A stretch of 64,000 nucleotides of DNA, from assembly GCA_965249895.1 (NCBI GenBank), contig CBDFNC010000005.1:806001-870000 (forward strand). Direction: 5' to 3'. Both the position numbers and the translations under genes were made by a program. This document shows, piece by piece, positions 46,083 to 53,570 of the stretch; within the stretch, counting starts at the first letter, position 1, and every line of letters begins with the position of its first letter. This DNA is from CBDFNC01 sp965249895. Lineage in GTDB: Bacteria; Pseudomonadota; Gammaproteobacteria; Enterobacterales; CBDFNC01. The notes under the pieces are model-generated. The model had not been told where the DNA came from. It ran no database searches and worked only from the letters and a program-made list of their open reading frames with translations.

Positions 46083-47321
46083 ATGAAGTACATCATTAAT
46101 AACCAAGTAGTTCTATCACAAAAGCCAGAAGGGCCGCTCAAAGAATATATCGACTCATTTGCAGAATACACCAGCCCCCTTGGATATGCTCTGAATTCAA
46201 TTCATCGGCAAGTCCTGCTTGCTGCGTGTTTTAGTCGATGGCTTAAACAAAATGAAATTGAGCTACACCACATTGCCCCTGATCACCCGAGGCAATATTT
46301 ACAATATCGCGCTCAACAGGTGCGGCCCAGCTCGGGCAACGCTGCAGCACTCAATCACCTCATTGATTTTCTCCGCAGTGAGGACGTTATTCCTGCAGAG
46401 GCAATATCTGTACCTCAGCTAACTCCGGCGGAGTGCTGTGTGCTGGCGTACGAGAAATACCTTCGTGAGGCTCGCAATTTAGCCGAAGCAACAATTCTTA
46501 ACTACGTGCCATTTGCCCGCTGGTTTCTTAAGGATTGCTTCGGAGCGGGTTCCATCAAGATCTCAACCCTGTGTGCTCGCGATATTGTGAGATTTGTACA
46601 GCGCCAGGCACCGCGTTTGCATATGAAGCGAGCGAAGCTCATGACCAGCGCCTTGCGTTCTTTCTTGACCTACCTTCGTTATCAGGGTGAGCTAGTGCTT
46701 GATTTAGCTGGCGCTGTTCCCATAGTGGCTAACTGGTCGATGCCATCTGTCCCTCGCGCGATTTCGACAGAGCAAGTCAGTCAGTTGTTGGCTAGCATCG
46801 ATCGTCGCACGGCGACGGGGCGTCGAGACTATGCTATTTTGCTGCTGCTAGCACGGCTGGGATTGCGTTCGGGCGAAGTTGCATTTCTCGAACTCAATGA
46901 CATCGACTGGAACACCGGGACATTGAAGGTATGTGGTAAGGGCGGCCTGCGCAACGAGTTTCCCTTACCTCTTGAGGTGGGGAAAGCAATCGCCAGGTAT
47001 TTGCGTGATGGTCGACCGCTTAGCACCAGTCGACGCGTATTTTTACGCGCGAAGGCACCCATTTGTGGCTTTCAAGGCGCCAGCAGTATTAGCTCAATCG
47101 TCCGACATTAACTCAAGCGTGCTGGGATCAATGCGCCGACTCATGGAGCTCATCAGTTTCGTCATGGTTTGGCTACCCAGATGTTGCGCCAAGGCGCTTC
47201 ACTTGGTGAGATCGGTGACGTATTGGGGCATCGAAATCCGCAGACCACAAAGATTTATACCAAGGTCGATCTTGATGCATTGCGTACACTGGCCTTGCCC
47301 TGGCCAGGAGGTGTGCAATGA
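46083..47321 (+). pseudogene. RIT recombinase A, interrupted by an in-frame TAA
   Basis: This tyrosine recombinase spans 413 codons. The N-terminal SAM-like domain and first catalytic Arg (ARLGLRSGEVAFLEL) come before a TAA at 47109-47111. The rest stays in the same frame and holds the HxxR box (HGAHQFRHGLATQ), GH (DVLGHRNPQTT) and the catalytic Tyr (KIYTKV). One base change therefore removed the whole active site. It overlaps the next gene by 4 nt (ATGA). Confidence 0.88.
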
Positions 47322-48262
47322 ATACGCTAAGGCAGGATGTTCATGAATATCTGAGTATGCGGCGTAATTTAGGATTTAAGTTACGGGAAGCAGGTAGCGG
47401 GCTACTGGATTTTATCACCTTTATGGAGCAACACGGTGCGGCCTACATCACCCAGGCGTTAGCGCTTACCTGGGCGCAACAGCCCGAGAACGTTCAACCG
47501 GCGCGTTGGGCTCAGCGACTGGGTTTCGTACGCGGATTTGCCCGTTACCGTAGTGCTAGCGATCCACGCACGCAGATCCCATTACCTGGGTTGCTACCCT
47601 TTCAACCAAAGCGGGCGCGACCCTACCTGTACTCAGATGAAGAGGTTAAAAATCTACTCCTCGCCGCACTAAACATGCCGCACAGCTATAAAAACGGCGC
47701 ATTGCTGCCCTGGGTTTATTATTGCCTGTTTGGGCTGCTGTATGTTTCAGGTTTGCGTCTTGGCGAAGCATGTGATCTCATGCTTCAAGATGTCGACCTT
47801 GAGGCTGCTGTGTTGACGGTTCGCAACGCCAAATTCGGCAAGGATCGCCTGGTTCCACTGCACGCTTCAACCTGCAAGGTGCTGGCTGACTACCTAATCC
47901 GACGCCAGCGCCATTGGGCAGGTAGATCGGTATCTTCTTATTTGTTTATTTCCAGTTGGGGAAATCGGTTGGACGGCGGACAAATCCACCGCGCTTTTTA
48001 TGTCTTGTCCCGACAGATCGGTTTACGCGGGGCGTCCGACAGTCACGGGCCTCGCCTGCATGATTTGAGACATCGGTTTGCAACAAACACATTGCTCAAC
48101 TGGTATAAGTCTGGTCAGGATCCCGAGCGTCTCCTGCCAGTCCTGTCCGCGTACCTGGGTCATGTTCATGTCGCCGATACGCAATGGTATTTGGAGAGCT
48201 CTCCCGAACTGATGCGTGAAGCGATGCGACGCTTAGAGCAGCGCTGGGAGGATTTATCATGA
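47318..48262 (+). CDS. RIT recombinase B (tyrosine recombinase)
   Basis: This intact 314-residue integrase-family protein has catalytic residues in SGLRLGEACDL (Arg), HDLRHRFATN (HxxR), YLGHVHV and the Tyr in DTQWYLES. It starts in the ATGA overlap with the preceding gene and itself overlaps the next one by 4 nt, so the trio is one coupled operon. Confidence 0.93.
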   Translation: MNTLRQDVHEYLSMRRNLGFKLREAGSGLLDFITFMEQHGAAYITQALALTWAQQPENVQPARWAQRLGFVRGFARYRSASDPRTQIPLPGLLPFQPKRARPYLYSDEEVKNLLLAALNMPHSYKNGALLPWVYYCLFGLLYVSGLRLGEACDLMLQDVDLEAAVLTVRNAKFGKDRLVPLHASTCKVLADYLIRRQRHWAGRSVSSYLFISSWGNRLDGGQIHRAFYVLSRQIGLRGASDSHGPRLHDLRHRFATNTLLNWYKSGQDPERLLPVLSAYLGHVHVADTQWYLESSPELMREAMRRLEQRWEDLS

Positions 48263-49257
48263 TCATTGTTACCAGCCTGGCACCCATATTGGAGCGTTTC
48301 TTTACCCAGCGCCTGATGCAGCAACGCCAGGCCAGTCCTCACACCATCAGCTCTTATCGAGACACTTTCCGTCAACTCCTGACATTTGCACAGCAGAAGT
48401 TACATCAACAGCCATCACACCTGGACATCAAGCAGATTGACGCGCCGTTGATAGTAGCCTTTCTGGATGAACTTGAAAATAAGCGAGGCTTAACCGCCCG
48501 CAGTCGTAATTTACGGCTCACGGCAATCCACTCCTTCTTTCGTTATACGGCTTTCGAACTGCCAACCCATGCGGCACAGATCCAGAGAGTGCTCGCCATC
48601 CCCAGCAAACGATTTGTCCGCACCCAGATCAGCTTTCTTAGCCGACCGGAAGTGGATGCGTTGCTCGCTGCTCCAGATTGTAGCTCCTGGTCTGGGCGGC
48701 GCGACCACGCGTTTATTCTGACTGCAGTGCAGACAGGCCTGCGTTTATCCGAGATGACGGGGCTCCAACAGGAGGATCTTATATTAGGCGCCGGCGCTCA
48801 CATACGAGTAATAGGCAAGGGCCGTAAGGAACGTTGTATACCCCTGGCCAAATCTACACTTGCGGTGTTAAAAAACTGGCTGCGAGAGCCACAGCGAAGT
48901 GACGATGGAGTACTGTTCCCCAGCGCCAGAGGTCAACGTCTCAGTGTCCATGGCGTACAGTATCTGCTGAACAAGCATCGCATGGCGGCTTCCAAAGTAT
49001 GCCCTTCATTAAAACAAAAGCGCGTTACTGTCCACCGCCTGAGACACACCATGGCGATGGACTTGCTGCAAGCGGGGGTTGACCGCTCTGTAATTGCATT
49101 GTGGCTTGGACATGAATCAGTTGAAACAACACAGATTTATCTGGAAGCAACACTTGCGATGAAAGAGCAGGCGCTTGACAAGGCAACACCACCAAAGGGA
49201 AAGTTGGGTCGCTACCAAACGGGGGATAAGCTATTGAGTTTTCTTAACGGCCTCTAG
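48259..49257 (+). CDS. RIT recombinase C (XerC/D-like tyrosine recombinase)
   Basis: This intact 332-residue recombinase has the catalytic Arg in QTGLRLSEMTGL, Lys in GKGRKERCIPL, HxxR in VHRLRHTMAMDLL, GH in WLGHESVETT and the Tyr in QIYLEA. The C-terminal tail (RYQTGDKLLSFLNGL) is of the same kind as the tail of the host recombinase at 49402-49614, so the host gene is a relative of this one. Confidence 0.93.
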   Translation: MIIVTSLAPILERFFTQRLMQQRQASPHTISSYRDTFRQLLTFAQQKLHQQPSHLDIKQIDAPLIVAFLDELENKRGLTARSRNLRLTAIHSFFRYTAFELPTHAAQIQRVLAIPSKRFVRTQISFLSRPEVDALLAAPDCSSWSGRRDHAFILTAVQTGLRLSEMTGLQQEDLILGAGAHIRVIGKGRKERCIPLAKSTLAVLKNWLREPQRSDDGVLFPSARGQRLSVHGVQYLLNKHRMAASKVCPSLKQKRVTVHRLRHTMAMDLLQAGVDRSVIALWLGHESVETTQIYLEATLAMKEQALDKATPPKGKLGRYQTGDKLLSFLNGL

Positions 49258-49347
49258 CGGAGAAAACTATGTCGGGTATTCGGATGGTGTTCCGCGCAAT
49301 ATGTCATTCAATTTATGGACATCTTCGCTGACCTCTTCATGTTATCC

Positions 49348-49373
49348 GACATAGTCAAGAAGGGTAGATAGTG
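49348..49373 (-). repeat. Right 26-bp terminal inverted repeat of RIT element
   Basis: This is the exact complement of 45956-45981. Confidence 0.9.
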
Positions 49374-49404
49374 GCGACTATGTCGTTAGCGACATAGTCG
49401 CCAC
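49371..49404. repeat. Palindrome at the RIT right border (15-bp arms)
   Basis: GTGGCGACTATGTCG and its complement are separated by TTAG. The inner GACTATGTC core also occurs in both terminal repeats, so it is a likely recombinase-binding unit. Confidence 0.85.
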
Positions 49405-49614
49405 ACAACCGCCATGCATTTGTTACAGGCTGGCGTTGATCTAACGGTCATCGCTCTGTGGCTGGGCCATGAAAGCCCTATAACAACCCATGGATACGTT
49501 GAGGCCGACTTGGTGATGAAGGAACGTGCACTGGCAAGTATAACGCCACCACAAGCCCCGAACATACGCTATCGCCCGGAAGATACACTGCTCAGTTTCC
49601 TGGAAAGCCTTTGA
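49402..49614 (+). pseudogene. Interrupted tyrosine recombinase (RitC-like), 3' piece
   Basis: This piece continues HTTAMHLLQAGVDLTVIALW, LGHES and the Tyr in THGYVEADLVM, and ends RYRPEDTLLSFLESL. Together with 45806-45958 it is the C-terminal half of one recombinase gene split by the RIT insertion. Confidence 0.88.
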
Positions 49615-49633
49615 AATTATGTAAAGCTAATCA

Positions 49634-49663
49634 TGCGCAATGCGTCCTATGCCGCATTGCGCA
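49634..49663. repeat. 11-bp stem hairpin after the split recombinase
   Basis: TGCGCAATGCG and its complement are separated by 8 nt, 20 nt after the recombinase stop. It may end transcription or belong to the older element's border; no T-run follows. Confidence 0.5.
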
Positions 49664-49697
49664 GTAAAAACTGGACATAGTAAATGACTGTACATAA

Positions 49698-49729
49698 TTT
49701 CTATTATGCAAAGCTTTGCATAATAGAAA
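49698..49729. repeat. Perfect 32-bp palindrome
   Basis: Two 16-bp arms with no loop are centred on AAGCTT between 49713 and 49714. It lies just after ACATAGT, near the old recombinase element's end. Confidence 0.8.
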
Positions 49730-49735
49730 AAACTA

Positions 49736-49948
49736 TTTATTCTGCTGGAGTGAACTAGGCGCAGAGCAACTTGGCATACTACAAAGTCTGATGGTGACCT
49801 GCCGATTACACGGCATCAATCCGTATCACTATTGGTGGATGTACTACAGCGAGTGGGCCTACACCTGGCCTCACAGGTTGAAGAGTTGACGATCCGCGTT
49901 TGGAAAACCAAATTCACGGACAATTTTTTAACCTCTAACTTGGCCTAG
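49736..49948 (+). pseudogene. IS66 transposase C-terminal remnant
   Basis: Read with frame corrections this gives ELGAEQLGILQSLMVTCRLH, then GINPYHY..VDVLQRVG and QVEELTIRVWK. This is the conserved IS66 C-terminal domain. It differs from the two IS66 copies above, so it comes from another element. Confidence 0.7.
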
Positions 49949-49965
49949 TTGGGGAGATCTCCCCC

Positions 49966-50223
49966 TGGAATGATCGCTTACTCACCAAACGCCATCGCGC
50001 ATCCAGTGCCATTGAAGGCTTCAACGCCACCTTACGCACTTATCTGCATGCCAGAAAGGGCGTAACCCAACCGTTTCTTGAGCTGTTCCGGGCTTGGTAC
50101 AACCTGCGGGAAAAGCGCTGGGGACGTCACAAAGGCCAGTCAGCCCATGAGCTGTTGACGGGAGAAAAGGTGACCGACTGGCTGACACTGCTTGGTTTTC
50201 CACCGAGTAAGCTCAGCCACTGA
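49966..50223 (+). pseudogene. Transposase C-terminal remnant of another family
   Basis: The open stretch WNDRLLTKRHRASSAIEGFN and FLELFRAWYNLREKRWGRHK leads to AHELLTGEKVTDWLTLLGFPP, a DDE-type transposase tail. The start is missing. The family is uncertain. Confidence 0.6.
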
Positions 50224-50362
50224 TTTTAGCCTGGCAATAGGCAAGCCAAACTGATTACTTATTGATCTGATCCAGCATTCGCTGAATTGGAGAGGAGCTA
50301 TTGGTTTTGTGACTCTAAATTGGTATAATTTGATCAGTCCCCAAACGACCAAAGGGGGCGAC

Positions 50363-50469
50363 ATGTCTCAATCTAACACACTTTTCATCGGCTTAGACGT
50401 CCACAAGGTAACCACTGATGTCGCCTTTATTTCCGATTCGCTGACGCACCCGTACCCTATCATGGAACT
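50363..50469 (+). pseudogene. IS110-family transposase, N-terminal remnant
   Basis: The frame MSQSNTLFIGLDVHKVTTDV matches the start of IS110 transposases (the GLDVHK motif with the first catalytic Asp). It has an AAAGGGGG ribosome site. After about 35 codons it is cut by a group II intron 3' end. Confidence 0.75.
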
Positions 50470-50534
50470 AGGGCGGCCCTACGCGGGCCTGCACGCAGGG
50501 GGCTGAGGGTTAGAGACCCTCGGCTACCCGATTA
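50470..50534 (+). ncRNA. Group II intron 3' end (domains V/VI), shortened copy
   Basis: GGGCCTGCACGCAGGG and GGCTACCCGATT correspond to the 3' end of the intron at 29640-29723, with about nine bases missing in the middle. No reverse transcriptase accompanies it. Confidence 0.6.
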
Positions 50535-50539
50535 TGTAT

Positions 50540-50977
50540 TTAACACTGAACTATAAAATTAGAGTTCTCTTTTGAGATTAACTTTACAGATAGTTTTACC
50601 TCTTCTGCAAGTTCTTTGTACTCATTTTCTGTCATGCCAGGCCAAATATTTTTAGGTAAGTTTGAAAATAGAGGGTTTTGAGAAAGTTGACTTTGGATCG
50701 TAGTACATTGTTTTTCACTAATCTCTTTAGCTCGACCAACTAAATTACTAACTAAAAGCAATTCATTGCCCTGAACAACCACATTGAATTTATTTATTTT
50801 GAAATTTGTTTTACCTACACGCTCACCTTCTAATTTGTCTGAAAGCACAAATGCTACCAACTCTAATTGCAATTTCCCCAAGTCATATTTACTAGCTGGC
50901 ACACTCTTTAGATGGTCAATACCTGCTGCCACATTAAACGATATTAAGGCGACTATTAAAGCGAACATTACTTTCAT
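50540..50977 (-). CDS. Uncharacterised exported protein
   Basis: This 145-residue protein has a signal peptide (MKVMFALIVALISFNVAAG). The mature part is Lys/Glu-rich with two Cys (KQCTT and a C-terminal Cys) that may form a disulfide. No family is recognised. The frame continues to 51043, but the ATG at 50977 begins the signal peptide. Its 3' end lies only 5 nt from the intron remnant. Confidence 0.6.
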   Translation of the reverse strand: MKVMFALIVALISFNVAAGIDHLKSVPASKYDLGKLQLELVAFVLSDKLEGERVGKTNFKINKFNVVVQGNELLLVSNLVGRAKEISEKQCTTIQSQLSQNPLFSNLPKNIWPGMTENEYKELAEEVKLSVKLISKENSNFIVQC

Positions 50978-51376
50978 TATAAACTCAAACCTCTTCAAAT
51001 TGATGGCATGAAAACTAACATATACAATAATGTGCTTGAGCACTAAATGTCTGATTTGTGAAGAAGTTCGCTTAATACATAACGCCGCAAGAACGTGCGA
51101 CTGGAACGGAGGTGTTGTGTGCTAGCGTAGCGTAAGCACGCAACAACCGGAGTGTAAGACTGAAATGGTTTAATCCGACGAAACAGAGCAGGCATGGTTT
51201 CTAATCTGTTTGCTGTGAGCTTCAAGCAAGTCAGATAGTAAGATAGTAAGATCGAATATCACCCATGCCAAAGTTGCCTGAGGTTGTGCCGGGCAGCTTG
51301 CCATACATTTCCGAATCCGAAATCCAACCCGGCACATTTTTGACATGGGCGCTTAGGCGGCAAAGCGTGCAAAACC

Positions 51377-51397
51377 GAGTATGAGACTTTAATACTC
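51377..51397 (+). repeat. Dispersed repeat B, copy 2
   Basis: GAGTATGAGACTTTAATACTC is a variant of 10561-10589; its ends GAGTAT/ATACTC are complementary. Confidence 0.5.
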
Positions 51398-51430
51398 CGC
51401 CGTTGCACTATCTGTCCAGACACCTATGCG

Positions 51431-51460
51431 AGGTATGAAACTCTATTACTCTTCCACAAC
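51431..51460 (+). repeat. Dispersed repeat B, copy 3
   Basis: GGTATGAAACTCTATTACTC followed by TTCCACAAC is a variant of 10561-10589. Confidence 0.5.
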
Positions 51461-51541
51461 TACAGGCTTCTTTTAATCACCCCTGGCATCCACAGTAAGG
51501 CCCAGTCCATTACCTGCCCCAATATTTTAACCCGCTAAATT

Positions 51542-51560
51542 GATAAAAATAATTTTTATC
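51542..51560. promoter_or_regulatory. Fur-box palindrome upstream of siderophore ABC operon
   Basis: GATAAAAATAATTTTTATC is a perfect 9-1-9 palindrome close to the Fur consensus (GATAATGATAATCATTATC). The downstream genes are ferric-siderophore transport genes, so iron repression is very likely. Confidence 0.75.
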
Positions 51561-51628
51561 AGGCTCCCAGATGTTCTGGGTTTAACTTGACAATCTCGCC
51601 ACACTTAACGAATATGTGAACCGTTATC

Positions 51629-51649
51629 ACTAGCATTATCATTGCTAGT
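51629..51649. promoter_or_regulatory. Inverted repeat ACTAGCA-7-TGCTAGT
   Basis: A perfect 7-bp inverted repeat with TTATCAT between its arms lies between the Fur box and the ATPase gene. It may be a second control site or an RNA hairpin in the leader. Confidence 0.45.
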
Positions 51650-51724
51650 ACTTACTGTATAGTCAGTAGCATACTCCTCCAGATTACAGGGCAAGCCCCT
51701 CAAGGCAGTAATATCAATAACGAC

Positions 51725-52549
51725 ATTAAATTTTCTCGTCTAGAAGCCCGGGAACTTGAGGTTGGCTACGCTGATACCAACATCATCAAACAACTCAATT
51801 TATGTATTCCTACTGGCAAAACGACAATTATTATTGGCGCCAATGGCTGCGGTAAGTCCACCCTATTAAAGTCGCTAGCGAGAGTTCTTGTGCCAAACAG
51901 TGGGATGGTAACGCTTGATGGAAAAGATATTCATAAAACGAAGACAAAAGAAGTAGCTAAAAAATTAGGGTTATTACCTCAAGGACCAACTGCACCAGAA
52001 GGCCTTAGTGTAAGGGAACTGGTCAGCCAGGGTCGATTTCCCCATCAATCACTTCTCCGCCAATGGACAACAATAGATGAACAAGCGATAAACCAGGCAA
52101 TGAAAATTGCTCGGGTAGAAGTATTTGCCGATCGCCAAGTGGACGACCTATCCGGGGGACAAAGGCAACGTTGCTGGATTGCAATGGTGTTAGCTCAGGA
52201 AACAGAGATAATCCTATTGGATGAGCCGACAACTTTCCTCGACTTAAAAATACAAGTTGATTTAATGAATTTACTTTCCGCTTTGGTCCATAAAAATGGG
52301 CTTACTTCAGTGATGGTTTTACATGATCTAAATTTGGCAGCAACATATGCGGATCAGCTGATCATGATGAAGGATGGCGAAATTGCTTTTAATGATACGC
52401 CAGACAAAAATTTTACCAGCGAAAATTTAAAACAGGTTTTTGGACTTGACGCCGATATTTTAACTGAGCCTAAAACTGGCCGCCGTATTTGTGTTCCCCA
52501 CTTACAAGACGCAATCCCTGACATAACCAGAAAGATTGCTGCTGCGTGA
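51725..52549 (+). CDS. Ferric siderophore ABC transporter ATPase (FecE/FhuC type), start uncertain
   Basis: This ATPase energises siderophore uptake. Walker A is GANGCGKST, the signature is LSGGQRQRCW, Walker B is IILLDEPTTFLD, and the switch His is in VMVLHDLNLA. Homology requires the protein to begin near FSRLEARELEVGY. The frame is open from 51620, but there is no ATG, GTG or TTG before 51890, which lies after Walker A. A rare start (ATT at 51725 or ATC at 51713, with AAGG at 51702-51705) or a lost start codon must be assumed; 51725 is only a placeholder. The permease gene overlaps by 4 nt. Confidence 0.8.
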   Translation: MKFSRLEARELEVGYADTNIIKQLNLCIPTGKTTIIIGANGCGKSTLLKSLARVLVPNSGMVTLDGKDIHKTKTKEVAKKLGLLPQGPTAPEGLSVRELVSQGRFPHQSLLRQWTTIDEQAINQAMKIARVEVFADRQVDDLSGGQRQRCWIAMVLAQETEIILLDEPTTFLDLKIQVDLMNLLSALVHKNGLTSVMVLHDLNLAATYADQLIMMKDGEIAFNDTPDKNFTSENLKQVFGLDADILTEPKTGRRICVPHLQDAIPDITRKIAAA

Positions 52550-53568
52550 ATATTGCTATCGCAGTAACGAACAAACCGAATAGGCCAAGAGTTTTCATTG
52601 GGATCACAAGCGCAATAATAGCCTGCCTCACTCTATTTTTATTGCATATCTCCATGGGCGCAAAATCTTTAGATTATAGAATCATCATTAACGCACTTAC
52701 ACTTTTCGATAAAAATAATTTCGACCACATCATCATTTGGCAAGTTAGGCTACCAAGGGCATTAATAGCGCTTTCAGTTGGGGCAAGCCTTTCTGTTGCC
52801 GGTGCAATCATGCAAGGAGTCACCAGAAACCCCTTGGCATCGCCGAGCATTTTGGGTCTTTTATCAGGAGCCGCATTTGCGATAGTAATCGCGCTGGGGT
52901 TGTTCGACATTCATTCCCCTATGGTAACACCTTGGATAGCTGCCTTAGGGGCCACTATGTCCGCTGGTTTAGTGCTGCTAATTGCATATGCAGCGCCTGG
53001 CGGCGCCACGCCGCTAAACCTGACATTAGCTGGTGCGGCGGTGACTTCTTTTCTTGGTGCAATAATTGCTGTTTTTAATTTGGCCGATGAGGATAATTTT
53101 GATGACCTAAGAGTTTGGTTAACCGGCTCGCTGTCTGGGAATAACCTGGAAACATTTTTTATTATTGCCCCATGGCTATTTGTTGCCATATTTTTTGCGA
53201 ACCTGTTATCGAGGAAAATAACCGTCTTAGGAATGAGTGAAGATACAGCAAAGGGCTTAGGTGTTAAAACCAATGGCTTGAAGGTTCAACTGTTAATTAT
53301 TGTAATAGTCCTTACCGCCTGCTCTGTGGCAATGGCTGGCCCGGTAGGTTTTATCGGTCTTGTCGTCCCCCATGTTGTCAGGATATTGGTCGGCTCAGAT
53401 TATCGGTTGATTATTCCATATTCCGCATTGCTAGGAGCTGCTTACCTATTGTCCGTCGATATAATCGCTCGAACAATTATTAGCCCCAAAGAAATATCGA
53501 CAGGAATAGCAACAGCACTTATCGGTGGCCCCTTGTTCATCTATCTAATAAGAACCAAGGTGCGTTAA
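52546..53568 (+). CDS. Ferric siderophore ABC transporter permease 1 (FecCD family)
   Basis: This 340-residue permease has about ten helices. Family motifs include RLPRALIALSVGASLSVAGAIMQG, NPLASPSILGLLSGA and GPVGFIGLVVPHVVRILVGSD (the cytoplasmic helix that contacts the ATPase). It starts with GTG in the GTGA overlap with the ATPase stop. The preceding and following genes complete the transporter. Confidence 0.94.
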   Translation: MNIAIAVTNKPNRPRVFIGITSAIIACLTLFLLHISMGAKSLDYRIIINALTLFDKNNFDHIIIWQVRLPRALIALSVGASLSVAGAIMQGVTRNPLASPSILGLLSGAAFAIVIALGLFDIHSPMVTPWIAALGATMSAGLVLLIAYAAPGGATPLNLTLAGAAVTSFLGAIIAVFNLADEDNFDDLRVWLTGSLSGNNLETFFIIAPWLFVAIFFANLLSRKITVLGMSEDTAKGLGVKTNGLKVQLLIIVIVLTACSVAMAGPVGFIGLVVPHVVRILVGSDYRLIIPYSALLGAAYLLSVDIIARTIISPKEISTGIATALIGGPLFIYLIRTKVR

Positions 53569-53570
53569 AT

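Larger units (their letters stand above)
45959..49404 (+). mobile_element. RIT element (three tyrosine recombinases in a row)
   Basis: This element of about 3.4 kb carries three consecutive, overlapping tyrosine recombinase genes (46083-47321, 47318-48262, 48259-49257), the definition of a Recombinase-In-Trio element. It has a 26-bp perfect inverted repeat at its ends and an extra 34-bp palindrome (49371-49404) on the right. Removing it joins CGG-CAC to ACA-ACC-GCC-ATG and restores the R-H-T-T-A-M reading frame of the host recombinase. Confidence 0.88.
51044..51712. other. Long intergenic region before the siderophore operon
   Basis: No gene is supported. It contains a 10-bp imperfect hairpin (about 51115-51150), two variants of repeat B (51377-51397, 51431-51460), a Fur-box-like palindrome (51542-51560) and a second inverted repeat (51629-51649). 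Confidence 0.55.

Noticed and set aside
51061..51240. Integron attC-like site
   Set aside because: There is a hairpin-forming stretch with AGCACGCAACAACC, but no pair of GTTRRRY/RYYYAAC core sites in the required arrangement and no integron integrase nearby.
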